Source of the DNA: Longimicrobiales bacterium
GTDB lineage: Bacteria > Gemmatimonadota > Gemmatimonadetes > Longimicrobiales > Gaopeijiaceae
Direction: 5' to 3'
DNA length: 64,000 nucleotides
Assembly (NCBI GenBank): GCA_028278645.1
Contig: JANQDZ010000068.1
Location: forward strand, 1-64,000
Both the position numbers and the translations under genes were made by a program. How positions within the stretch are numbered: the stretch's first letter is position 1; the number at the start of each line of letters is the position of its first letter. Under the pieces are notes generated by a model, which had not been told where the DNA came from, made no database searches, and saw nothing but the letters and a program-made list of their open reading frames with translations. Below are positions 41,537 through 48,779 of the stretch, one piece after another.

Positions 41537-41576
41537 TTCTTGACACTTAACCATCGTCCAGTGCTTATTGAGTCGG
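41537..41576 (+). promoter_or_regulatory. TTGACACTTAACC module, copy 4
   Basis: TTGACA (41540-41545), CTTAACCATC and CAGTGCTTATTGAGTCGG. This is the most diverged copy; here the hexamer 17 bp after TTGACA is GCTTAT, closer to a real -10 than in the others. The NTF2-like gene starts about 150 bp downstream. Confidence 0.45.
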
Positions 41577-41692
41577 CCCGCAGTACAGGGTCCGATCGGA
41601 AGACTACCCAAACAACCTGCGGGGGTGGAGCCTGTGGAACTCAGGCTGGAAGCGAGCAGTCCATCATTCAAACAACCTTCAGGAGGGGTGCC

Positions 41693-42112
41693 ATGCCGTC
41701 CATCAAAGATACCGCCGCGCAGTTTTTCGACGCCTGCGAAACCGGCAAGGGTTGGGGTGCTTGCGAGCAGTATTGTCATCCCGATGCTTCCTTCGCTGCC
41801 CAAGCGGACGCATTCGAAGGGATCGACACCATTCAAGGGTACACCGAAGCCATGAAGGGCCTCATCGCCGGCCCCATTCCGGACGCCAGCTATGAGATGA
41901 AGTCGTTCGCCGTTGATGAGAAGCGTGGGCACGTGTGCGGTTACGCGGTATTCGAAGGGACCCACACGGGTGAAGGTGGCCCGATTGATCCCAGCGGGAA
42001 GAAGGTCGAAACGGACTACGTCTACGTCATGGAGTTCGATGGAGATCGGATTCGACACATGACGAAGATCTGGAACGATGGTTTTGCCATGCGTCAACTC
42101 GGTTGGGGATAG
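41693..42112 (+). CDS. NTF2/SnoaL-like protein
   Basis: 139 residues with AGGAGG before the ATG. Cone-like alpha+beta fold: AAQFFDACETGKGWGACEQY, a HPDASF strand, IQGYTEAMKGLIAG and the final strand set with DGDRIRHMTKIWNDGFAMRQLGW, as in SnoaL-like domains. Such proteins bind small ligands or act as isomerases or cyclases. Substrate unknown. A TTGACACTTAACC module lies upstream. Confidence 0.82.
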   Translation: MPSIKDTAAQFFDACETGKGWGACEQYCHPDASFAAQADAFEGIDTIQGYTEAMKGLIAGPIPDASYEMKSFAVDEKRGHVCGYAVFEGTHTGEGGPIDPSGKKVETDYVYVMEFDGDRIRHMTKIWNDGFAMRQLGWG

Positions 42113-42308
42113 GAGGGGGACAACGCTCAAGTCTACTTCCGACCACGCGGTTTACTACCTGGAGATCGCCACCCCGGAACCCATAGAGATTCCCGATCGC
42201 GGCAGAGTCGCAATCTGTCTCCTGGGCGGGATCCAACAAGGGATTTGGGAGTCCTGACTGCTCAGGTCAGGGAGGGAATGTCAGCGGGCCCTAACCACTG
42301 AGAGGCAC
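42113..42308 (+). other. Short region with a possible gene remnant
   Basis: A frame reading DHAVYYLEIATPEPIEIPDR runs to 42256 without a start codon and could be the end of a lost gene. A hairpin (CCTGAC 42253-42258, GTCAGG 42266-42271) without a T-run follows. Confidence 0.25.
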
Positions 42309-42551
42309 ATGGGGACGTTTGAGTATGTGATGGTTCTCGTGTCCATCGTGGTCGGGCTGGCCATCACACACATCCTCGCCACCGCCGGGGAAACGGTTCA
42401 TCGCCTCCGAGGGCACGGAGCCCGAATCCGTCTGGATCCGGTTTTCCTCCTTCGGGCGGACTGGGCCCTCCGACCAGCCTATATAGTCCAGCAGTCGATC
42501 CTCGTGCTGGCGTGTTTGACCGGGCCGGAGCCTACCGCTTCTTCGTCTTGA
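42309..42551 (+). pseudogene. Truncated paralogue of the membrane protein at 31496
   Basis: The first helix FEYVMVLVSIVVGLAITHIL is nearly the same as in the gene at 31496. After about 45 residues the match is lost and the frame ends in unrelated residues (LTGPEPTASSS), overlapping the convergent plug gene by 20 bp. About 110 residues with the remaining helices are missing. Confidence 0.55.
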
Positions 42552-43035
42552 TGAGGATTACGCCGTTGGCTCCGCGTACCCCGTAAATCGCCGTTGACCC
42601 AGCATCCTTTAAAACCGTAATGGAGGCGATGGTGTTTGGGCTAATGTCGGGGGGGCCGCTGGTGGCCCCCAGCACGGTTCCGTCAATTACCCAGAGAGGT
42701 TGTTGACCGGCTTGGAAGGTGTTCTGGCCTCGGATCTGTACTGCGAAGGTCCCGCCGGGTCCTGGAATGACCCTGACACCCGGTTGGGCCATCAACAGTT
42801 CGGCCAATGTCTTGCTGCGTGTCTTCTGCTCCTCTTGGGCGTCCACGGTGACAACCGATCCCAAGATCTCCTCCTTGTCGACTTCGCCATACCCGATGTC
42901 GATCAAGTCGTCATTGGGGGTTGGTCCGCTTTCGGGGGGGGCTCCCGTCGCGCAGGCAGCCAAGGCGAATACCGCGACAACACCAAGAAACCTGGTTGGA
43001 GACCGGCCTAGGGTGGATCCACAGGTCGTTTTCAT
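42532..43035 (-). CDS. TonB-receptor plug-only lipoprotein
   Basis: 167 residues from ATG 43035 (AAGGAG upstream). Lipobox region ALAACA, then IGYGEVDKEEILGSVVTVD, LAELLMAQPGVRVIPGPGG, VQIRGQNTF, LWVIDGTVLG, ITVLKDAGSTAIYGVRGANG, VILIKTKKR, i.e. exactly the plug domain of SusC/TonB receptors, and then the stop. There is no barrel. It is divergently transcribed from a second plug-like protein at 43147, with an inverted repeat between them. It may act as a periplasmic adaptor or decoy. Confidence 0.82.
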   Translation of the reverse strand: MKTTCGSTLGRSPTRFLGVVAVFALAACATGAPPESGPTPNDDLIDIGYGEVDKEEILGSVVTVDAQEEQKTRSKTLAELLMAQPGVRVIPGPGGTFAVQIRGQNTFQAGQQPLWVIDGTVLGATSGPPDISPNTIASITVLKDAGSTAIYGVRGANGVILIKTKKR

Positions 43036-43079
43036 CGTATCAACTCCTTGTTCTAGGCGCGGCTCCGCACGCGTATCTT

Positions 43080-43107
43080 TCCTGCACTTTAACCTAAGTA
43101 TGCAGGA
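43080..43107. promoter_or_regulatory. Inverted repeat between divergent plug genes
   Basis: TCCTGCA (43080-43086) and TGCAGGA (43101-43107) are perfect inverted repeats 14 bp apart, about 45 bp from each start codon. The spacer holds CTTTAACCTAAG, itself partly symmetric. This is a good position for a shared operator. Confidence 0.4.
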
Positions 43108-43146
43108 GAGCGGTAGTGTGTTCCTTTGAGACCTAATGGGACGGAA

Positions 43147-43941
43147 GTGAAATACACCCACCCACTTGGACGTCTCTCGCGAATCCGGGCACCGGGAAAG
43201 GACCCGTTTCTTGGTCTTTTGGTCTTGCTAGTTGGGTTGTGGGGATGCTCCTCGACAGGCCCGCGGACGGCGGCGGCTCCCGAGGGCGACTGGTTGGACC
43301 ACACTGGCTTCTCGGCTCGGGACTCCTGGCCGTCTGCCCTCCTCCATATGGACCGTGACGAGCTCCGCTCGGCGAACAGTATCTCCGCCGTGTTCGGAGG
43401 TTTGGAGAACGTCAGTGTCCAGTCTCCGGGACCGGGGAGTTTTGGGATCGAATTGTTTCGACCCGGAGGGGAAGGTCCGTGCCTGGTAAACGTGTACATG
43501 AACGGGAATCCGACCTCCCCCCACCCGGTGGGTGGCAGCGCCAGGCTGGATGACGTATTCGGGGTACGGATGCTGGAGGGCCTCGAGCTCCATGCCGGCC
43601 TGGAGGGTCCGATTCTTGAGGAAGGCGAGTGCGGGAGTTTGCTCCTTTGGAGCGAAGGACTTCAGACCCCGGGGGACCGATCCTTCCATGGGACGATCGA
43701 AGGCACAGTTCAGAGCACCGGCGTTGATCCGGTCATCCGGGTGGAGTTGGAGCCAACGGGAGTTGAGCAGCTTCTGGGGTCAGACGGGTCTTTCGCCTTC
43801 GTGGATCTCCTCCCGGGTGAGTACGAGGTGGCCTTCCACACCCGGGCCGAGGTCATCGCCCGGGCGAACCTGCGGGTCTTTGCTTTTCGGGCATCCCGGT
43901 TCGACCTGGAGATAGGCGATGAGGAGCTGGATGCCCACTGA
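43147..43941 (+). CDS. Plug-like lipoprotein with carboxypeptidase-regulatory domain
   Basis: 264 residues from GTG 43147. Lipobox LVGLWGCSS. The first part is a diverged plug: CLVNVYMNGNPTSP, LDDVFGVRMLEGLELHAG and ECGSLLLWSEG align in order with CQPRIYLDG, DIAGMEV and CGVILIWT of the protein at 19417. A C-terminal CarboxypepD_reg-like beta sandwich follows (GTIEGTVQSTGVDPVIRVEL; GSFAFVDLLPGEYEVAFHTR). The domain order is reversed relative to 19417. It is divergent from the plug-only gene at 43035. Confidence 0.6.
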   Translation: MKYTHPLGRLSRIRAPGKDPFLGLLVLLVGLWGCSSTGPRTAAAPEGDWLDHTGFSARDSWPSALLHMDRDELRSANSISAVFGGLENVSVQSPGPGSFGIELFRPGGEGPCLVNVYMNGNPTSPHPVGGSARLDDVFGVRMLEGLELHAGLEGPILEEGECGSLLLWSEGLQTPGDRSFHGTIEGTVQSTGVDPVIRVELEPTGVEQLLGSDGSFAFVDLLPGEYEVAFHTRAEVIARANLRVFAFRASRFDLEIGDEELDAH

Positions 43942-44139
43942 CCGTCTAGTGCAGGAACTAGGCTCCTGTGGCGGTCGCGTGCAGGAGGCGCCAGCGAAAA
44001 AAGCCAATTCCCTCCCAGATCGTACCCATGGCTACCTTCCCGCGGAGTGGTCGCCAGGAACCAGGATCTGAGCCCTATCCCTCCCTTTGGAGCTCATCTC
44101 CACTACGTATCGTGCTGGTCGGGCCTCCTCCTTCATCCA

Positions 44140-44823
44140 CTATTTCCCCTCCAGACCCTCCAGGGCTTCGGACCAGTCGGCCAGCTCTCGGCGTCCCTTC
44201 GGTGAGAGTTCGTAATGTCCTCTCTCCACTCGATCGAACCAACCGTAGTGGTTGTCACGCAGAATGGTGCCGGCTCGTTCCACGCCAGTGCGCTCCCGGA
44301 TAAAACTGACCTTGAGAGCTCCTGATCCAGCCAGCTCCCCAGCGCATCGAAGGACGTCCTGCCGATAAGCGGTTAGTCTCTTCCGCGACGGCGAACCACC
44401 GGTTTCGGGGTCGCCTATGCGTTCGTTGAATTCCCTGAGCAGGCGCTCGCGGCGGACTTTGGTGATGCGAGGTTTATAGGGCGCAGGGTCGAGGACAGGC
44501 ACGACGTTTCCCCGGGTGGAAACGGTGAGGAGCCCCAACCCGAGGCGCCGCAACAGGCTCTTGATTTGCCTGGGATGGGATCGCCACGAGGCGCTGTAGC
44601 CCTTCCCCACGCGGAAGGCGATGTAGACAGTGTCCGACATTCGGAGCCGGTCGACGCCCTGGAGGATCAGCGCGAGGGTCAACCGTTCCTTCAGCTCCAC
44701 GACGATAGGTCCTTCATCACCCCGGACAGCCACGATGTCACAGGCGCCTATCTCCCCCTTCACCTCAAAACCCTGGGCTTGGAGGAACTGCTTGATCGGG
44801 CTGTAAAGTTCGACTTCAGACAT
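44140..44823 (-). CDS. DUF2161 family, PD-(D/E)XK nuclease-like protein
   Basis: 227 residues from ATG 44823, where family similarity begins; the open frame extends far upstream but that part has coding-poor composition. MSEVELYSPIKQFLQAQGFE is typical, and GACDIVAV with IVVELKERL gives the D...ExK core of the PD-(D/E)XK superfamily. The C-terminal half is a helical/wHTH-like region (YRQDVLRCAGELAGSGALKV). DUF2161 proteins are uncharacterised. No partner gene suggests a restriction system. Confidence 0.75.
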   Translation of the reverse strand: MSEVELYSPIKQFLQAQGFEVKGEIGACDIVAVRGDEGPIVVELKERLTLALILQGVDRLRMSDTVYIAFRVGKGYSASWRSHPRQIKSLLRRLGLGLLTVSTRGNVVPVLDPAPYKPRITKVRRERLLREFNERIGDPETGGSPSRKRLTAYRQDVLRCAGELAGSGALKVSFIRERTGVERAGTILRDNHYGWFDRVERGHYELSPKGRRELADWSEALEGLEGK

Positions 44824-44995
44824 CTGACATTTCCGGGATTGCCTCCGTGAGCGTTCACCTTGAGCTCGGATTTCATCATAGCTTTCTCCGATCAGGGAAT
44901 GCCAGGAGTGCGCCGAGACCTGGTGGCCCGTACACTGACCACTGCAGACGGAGTCGTTCCTCGGGCGGACTGCCCTCCACCTCGGGGCGGACGAA

Positions 44996-45424
44996 ATGGA
45001 TGGACCCAAGCCAAGGTATCCCAGCCAGCTAACGGCGGCGATGATCGCCCCCTGTGGCCTGAACTGCGGCGTGTGCCGCCTCAGGTTCAGGGAGCCGAGT
45101 GGGTGCCCTGGCTGTACGGGTGATGGACAGGTCCCGAAATACTGCTCGACCTGTAAAATCAGGAATTGTGACCACATCCGAGCGGGCAGAGTTCGTTTTT
45201 GTTCTGAATGCCCAGAGTTTCCTTGTCCTCCGCTCAAAAGGTTGGACACCCGTTACCGGAAAAGTTACGGGGTAAGCGTTTTGGAGAATCTCGAGGCCAT
45301 CGGAGACCTCGGAACCGGGGCGTTCGTCCAGTCTGAGAAGCAACGATGGGCCTGCCGTAGGTGCGGTAACTTGGTGTCCGTTCACAAGGACGCCTGTCTC
45401 TATTGCGGCCTCCCAAGGGGTTGA
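44996..45424 (+). CDS. DUF3795-type cysteine-rich protein
   Basis: 142 residues. IAPCGLNCGVCRL opens the DUF3795 zinc-ribbon-like core, followed by GCPGCTG, YCSTCKIRNC and CSECPEFPC. A C-terminal second ribbon, CRRCGNLVSVHKDACLYCG, follows. About fifteen cysteines suggest two or more structural zinc sites. The family is common in anaerobes and sediments and has no known function. It is divergent from the DUF2161 gene. Confidence 0.8.
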   Translation: MDGPKPRYPSQLTAAMIAPCGLNCGVCRLRFREPSGCPGCTGDGQVPKYCSTCKIRNCDHIRAGRVRFCSECPEFPCPPLKRLDTRYRKSYGVSVLENLEAIGDLGTGAFVQSEKQRWACRRCGNLVSVHKDACLYCGLPRG

Positions 45425-45572
45425 GACGGACCCCGCTCATCACCAGGAACCTGTTGCACGAGACCAGGTGGCGGAGGAATGATGGTTTTTGGCTGATCTC
45501 CGAAGACGGATAATCATGGCGGATACCTCCGGCGTGTCGGGGAAGGCTGGGGGTCAGCGAGGAGAACTACAG

Positions 45573-46853
45573 TTGGTCGAAAAGAGATCCAAGAAGGGAA
45601 TCGGGGCCGTGGGCCTGTTGGTCATCGCTGGATCTTTGGGCGCCTGCTCAGATGGTTCGGAACGGCCAGTGGCCGTTGTGGACAGCGCGGGTATCGAGAT
45701 TGTCACAAACCTGCCAGGGAGTATCGAGTCAGCGGAGACCTGGACGCTCTCGTCAGAGCCGGCGATTGAGATCGGCGGAGGTTTGGACCCTGAGGTCCCC
45801 CTCTTCAGGGTCACGGCTGTCGTACCACTGCCCGGTAATCGGGTGGCCGTAGGTACCGACAGCCCGTCCCAGGTTCTGGTGTTCGGTGAGGACGGTACGG
45901 TGGCGGCAACACTCGGTCGGCAGGGGGAGGGGCCAGGGGAATACTCCAGCGTGGGCTCAGTGGTTCTACTTCCCGGTGACTCCCTCGCGGTGTGGGATCC
46001 AGATCGGCGTCGAGTGTATGTGTATTCCGCAGCTGGTGGGTACGGACGCGAGGTGGACTTGGTGCATGTCGTGCACCAATCCACCAGAGCGGCGGGGGAT
46101 ATTCGGCAGACCACCGGATTCACCCACCTGCTCTCCCTGGATTCCAGCTCGTTGATCGTGTTCGGGGAAGGGGTGACCGGACCGAATCCCGAGCCCGGGT
46201 TTTTCCGACCTGAAATGCCTGCTCCCCGCATCACGTTGGATGGCGAGGAAATCACGAGGCTTGGACCGTTTCCTGGGATGGTGACCCACGTCGGCGGGCC
46301 GGCCGGCCCGGTCCCAGCCCCCTTCGGCGCTCGCACGTATGCCACGGCCTCCGGCGGGCGCCTCTTGGTGGGGACTGCAGAGACCACCGAATTCCGAATC
46401 TACGGCCCTGACGGCGTTCTTGTTCGTATCGTCCGTTGGCCGGACCAGAGTCGGGCAGTAACGGGCCCCTTCCTATCCCGATGGGAGGAAATGGTGGACG
46501 CCAAACCCGATCTCAAGGGTCTGGTGGAGATGGTTCCACCGGCTGAGACCTTCCCGGCGTATGAGGGCATGATTCCGGTAGATGGCGGGGAAATCCTGGT
46601 AGGAGAGTACCCGGGGCCTCTCGGCATTTTTCCCTTGAGGCGGGCAGACCACGGACCGGATTTTTTTCGCCCGGACCTCCGGATCCCAGGGCGTTGGTGG
46701 CTCGTCTTCGGCTCAAGGGGTGCGGTCTCTGCGACCCTGAGGACGCCGGAAGGATTTGAGCCTTACGCAGGTTCGGATGGGTTGGTGTGGGGAGTGTATT
46801 CGGACGAGTTGGACGTGGAGTCGGTCCGTGCGTACCAGCTCCTCCGGGATTAG
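45573..46853 (+). CDS. 6-bladed beta-propeller lipoprotein (paralogue 3)
   Basis: 426 residues from TTG 45573, which has GAGGAG upstream and gives a clean signal (GAVGLLVIAGSLGAC); an ATG at 45516 is the alternative. After the cysteine come VVDSAGIEIV, then VPLPGNRVAVGTDSPSQVLV, RQGEGPGEYSSVGSV and PGDSLAVWD, the same order as in the paralogue at 1260. Probably anchored in the outer membrane or facing the periplasm. The ligand is unknown. The cysteine synthase-like gene follows 58 bp later. Confidence 0.85.
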   Translation: MVEKRSKKGIGAVGLLVIAGSLGACSDGSERPVAVVDSAGIEIVTNLPGSIESAETWTLSSEPAIEIGGGLDPEVPLFRVTAVVPLPGNRVAVGTDSPSQVLVFGEDGTVAATLGRQGEGPGEYSSVGSVVLLPGDSLAVWDPDRRRVYVYSAAGGYGREVDLVHVVHQSTRAAGDIRQTTGFTHLLSLDSSSLIVFGEGVTGPNPEPGFFRPEMPAPRITLDGEEITRLGPFPGMVTHVGGPAGPVPAPFGARTYATASGGRLLVGTAETTEFRIYGPDGVLVRIVRWPDQSRAVTGPFLSRWEEMVDAKPDLKGLVEMVPPAETFPAYEGMIPVDGGEILVGEYPGPLGIFPLRRADHGPDFFRPDLRIPGRWWLVFGSRGAVSATLRTPEGFEPYAGSDGLVWGVYSDELDVESVRAYQLLRD

Positions 46854-46911
46854 GAAAGGAGTCTTCACGGAGGGAAATTCGCGGGCGCCTCTCGAAGCTC
46901 AAAGGAGTGAA

Positions 46912-47850
46912 ATGATGGATGACCAACCCGGCATTCTCGGGTCGGTAGGCGGCACCCCGTTGGTGGAGCTGCAACGCTTGGTTCCGACGGGGCACGCGAA
47001 GGTGTTCGTAAAGGTGGAGGGCCAGAATCCCACCGGCAGCATGAAAGACCGCATGGCGCTGGCTGTTATAGAAGGTGCCCTTGCTTCGAGCCGTTTGGAG
47101 CCCGGGGGCCGGGTGGTGGAGTACACCGGGGGGAGTACCGGAACCTCTCTGGCCTTTATTTGTGCTGCCCGGGGAATTCCTATCTCGATCGTGACCTCAG
47201 ACGCGTTTAGTCAGGAAAAGCGCGACCAAATGCGGGCTCTGGGGGCCGATGTGGTTGAAATCAAAAGTGAGGGCGGAAAGACCACGCGGGCTCTCATCGA
47301 GCGAATGATTGATGTGGCTACCGACCTAAGCGCGGACCCGGGTGCGTTCTTCGCCGATCAATTCAACAACCCCGATGCCGCGTCCGGTTACGCTTCCCTG
47401 GGGAGGGAAATCTGGGATCAATCGGACGGAGCCGTGGATGCCTTCGTCCAGTCGGTGGGAACGGCTCAGTGCATCAACGGTGTCGCCAGAGCCCTACGGA
47501 GCCAGAACCCGGGCGCTCGAATATTCGCCGTGGAACCTACGGAGTCTCCGGTCCTATCTGGCGGTGTTTCCGGGCCCCACAAGATCGAGGGGGTTGGCCC
47601 GGGGTTCGTTCCGCCCCTTTGGGATAAGGGGCTTGTGGAGGGAATCGATACCGTCTCCACCTCCGAGGCAAAAGCCATGACCCGCCGGCTGGCGCGGGAG
47701 GAAGGGCTCTTTGCCGGGACGTCTTCGGGGGCAAACGTCACCGCGGCCATCAGCTTGGCTAAGGAGCTGGGCCCGGGAAAAACGGTCGTCACGTTGTTGT
47801 GTGACTCGGGGTTGAAGTACCTCTCTACGGATCTGTTCTCGTCGTCATAG
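46912..47850 (+). CDS. PLP-dependent cysteine synthase family protein
   Basis: 312 residues; AAAGGAG precedes the ATG. Fold-type II PLP enzyme: VGGTPLVELQRL, the PLP lysine in NPTGSMKDRMA (about residue 44), phosphate-binding GGSTGTSLAF, and a C-terminal GLFAGTSSGANVTAA. Cys synthases (CysK/CysM) make cysteine from O-acetyl- or O-phosphoserine and sulfide; close relatives include cystathionine beta-synthase. The exact substrate cannot be fixed. A half-size VOC gene and a methyltransferase follow closely on the same strand. Confidence 0.9.
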   Translation: MMDDQPGILGSVGGTPLVELQRLVPTGHAKVFVKVEGQNPTGSMKDRMALAVIEGALASSRLEPGGRVVEYTGGSTGTSLAFICAARGIPISIVTSDAFSQEKRDQMRALGADVVEIKSEGGKTTRALIERMIDVATDLSADPGAFFADQFNNPDAASGYASLGREIWDQSDGAVDAFVQSVGTAQCINGVARALRSQNPGARIFAVEPTESPVLSGGVSGPHKIEGVGPGFVPPLWDKGLVEGIDTVSTSEAKAMTRRLAREEGLFAGTSSGANVTAAISLAKELGPGKTVVTLLCDSGLKYLSTDLFSSS

Positions 47851-47865
47851 GAGGGAAGGCGGAGG

Positions 47866-48030
47866 ATGAGGAAGTTTCACCACGTCGCGTTCGAAGTGAA
47901 TGACCTGGAAGCGGAGTTGGTTGGCCAGGATGTACTCATTGCCCCAAACAGTCCTTCGCCCGGAGTCAGAGTCGCTTTCATTGTGCACAATGGGGCGCCC
48001 ATTGAGTTCCTGGAAATCACCTCGGAGTGA
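47866..48030 (+). CDS. Half-size VOC domain protein (54 residues)
   Basis: A short frame with a strong ribosome-binding site (GGCGGAGG). It reads FHHVAFEVNDLEAELVG, then IAPNSPSPGVRVAFIVHNG and PIEFLEITSE, the second half of a VOC domain. The first half is absent and the helix-loop before DVLIAP looks shortened, so it is either a remnant or a single-module VOC protein that dimerises. It sits between the cysteine synthase-like gene (15 bp) and the methyltransferase (6 bp), within one apparent operon. Confidence 0.5.
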   Translation: MRKFHHVAFEVNDLEAELVGQDVLIAPNSPSPGVRVAFIVHNGAPIEFLEITSE

Positions 48031-48036
48031 GGTGTG

Positions 48037-48759
48037 ATGGAAAAACAGTTCTCGAACGTTTATGGGGATGAGAGACGGGCGGACTCCTACGCCGATCTCG
48101 AGTTCCCAGGTACGTACTACCTGGCATTTCGTGATCTTCCGGAGTTGATCGGGAAACACACCCGCGGCAGAAAGGCCCTGGACTTCGGATGTGGAACTGG
48201 TCGCTCCACCCGATTCCTCAAGGACCTCGGCTTCGACGTGGTCGGAATCGACATAGCCGAGGCGATGCTCGTCCATGCAAGGCAGCGGGATCCGAGTGGA
48301 GACTATCGGCAGGTCCCTGATGGCGACCTGAGTTCCTTAGCCGAGGAGAGATTCAACCTCATCTTTAGCGCCTTTACGTTCGACAACATCCCCGGCTCCG
48401 AAAAAAGGATCGGCCTCCTCCGGGGCCTTACAGGGATCCTCGAGGAAGAAGGTCGCATATTCAACCTGGTTTCCGCCCCCGAGATCTATGTAAACGAGTG
48501 GACCTCTTTCTCAACCAAGGACTTTCCCGAGAACCGTGACGCCCGAGGCGGGGACCTTGTCCGAATCGTCATGTTGGATGTTCCTGATCAGCGCCCCGTT
48601 GAGGACATCTTCTGGACGGACGGGGATTATCGGGAGCAGTTCGAAAAAGCGGGGCTGGGATTGCTGGAGAGGCACAATCCCTTGGGGAAGTCTTCGGACC
48701 CTTACTCGTGGGTCTCGGAAACTCGGGTTTCCCCGTGGTCGGTCTATGTGTTGAAGTGA
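48037..48759 (+). CDS. Class I SAM-dependent methyltransferase
   Basis: 240 residues. Motif I ALDFGCGTGRSTRFLKDLG (about residues 47-65), motif II VVGIDIAEAML, motif III-IV FNLIFSAFTFDNIP and the post-core strand GRIFNLVSAPEIY are all in place. It opens with an aromatic-rich FPGTYYLAFRDLP region. Substrate unknown; the family is broad. It starts 6 bp after the VOC-half gene, implying coexpression. Confidence 0.88.
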   Translation: MEKQFSNVYGDERRADSYADLEFPGTYYLAFRDLPELIGKHTRGRKALDFGCGTGRSTRFLKDLGFDVVGIDIAEAMLVHARQRDPSGDYRQVPDGDLSSLAEERFNLIFSAFTFDNIPGSEKRIGLLRGLTGILEEEGRIFNLVSAPEIYVNEWTSFSTKDFPENRDARGGDLVRIVMLDVPDQRPVEDIFWTDGDYREQFEKAGLGLLERHNPLGKSSDPYSWVSETRVSPWSVYVLK

Positions 48760-48779
48760 GGAGGTAGGACCTCAACACC

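Noticed and set aside
42253-42271. Hairpin CCTGAC/GTCAGG as a terminator
   Set aside because: The stem is present but no T-run follows, so it does not meet the usual intrinsic terminator pattern.
44824-45249. N-terminal extension of the DUF2161 protein to 45249
   Set aside because: The extra 140 residues have no domain character, and the DUF3795 gene on the other strand explains the openness of the frame.
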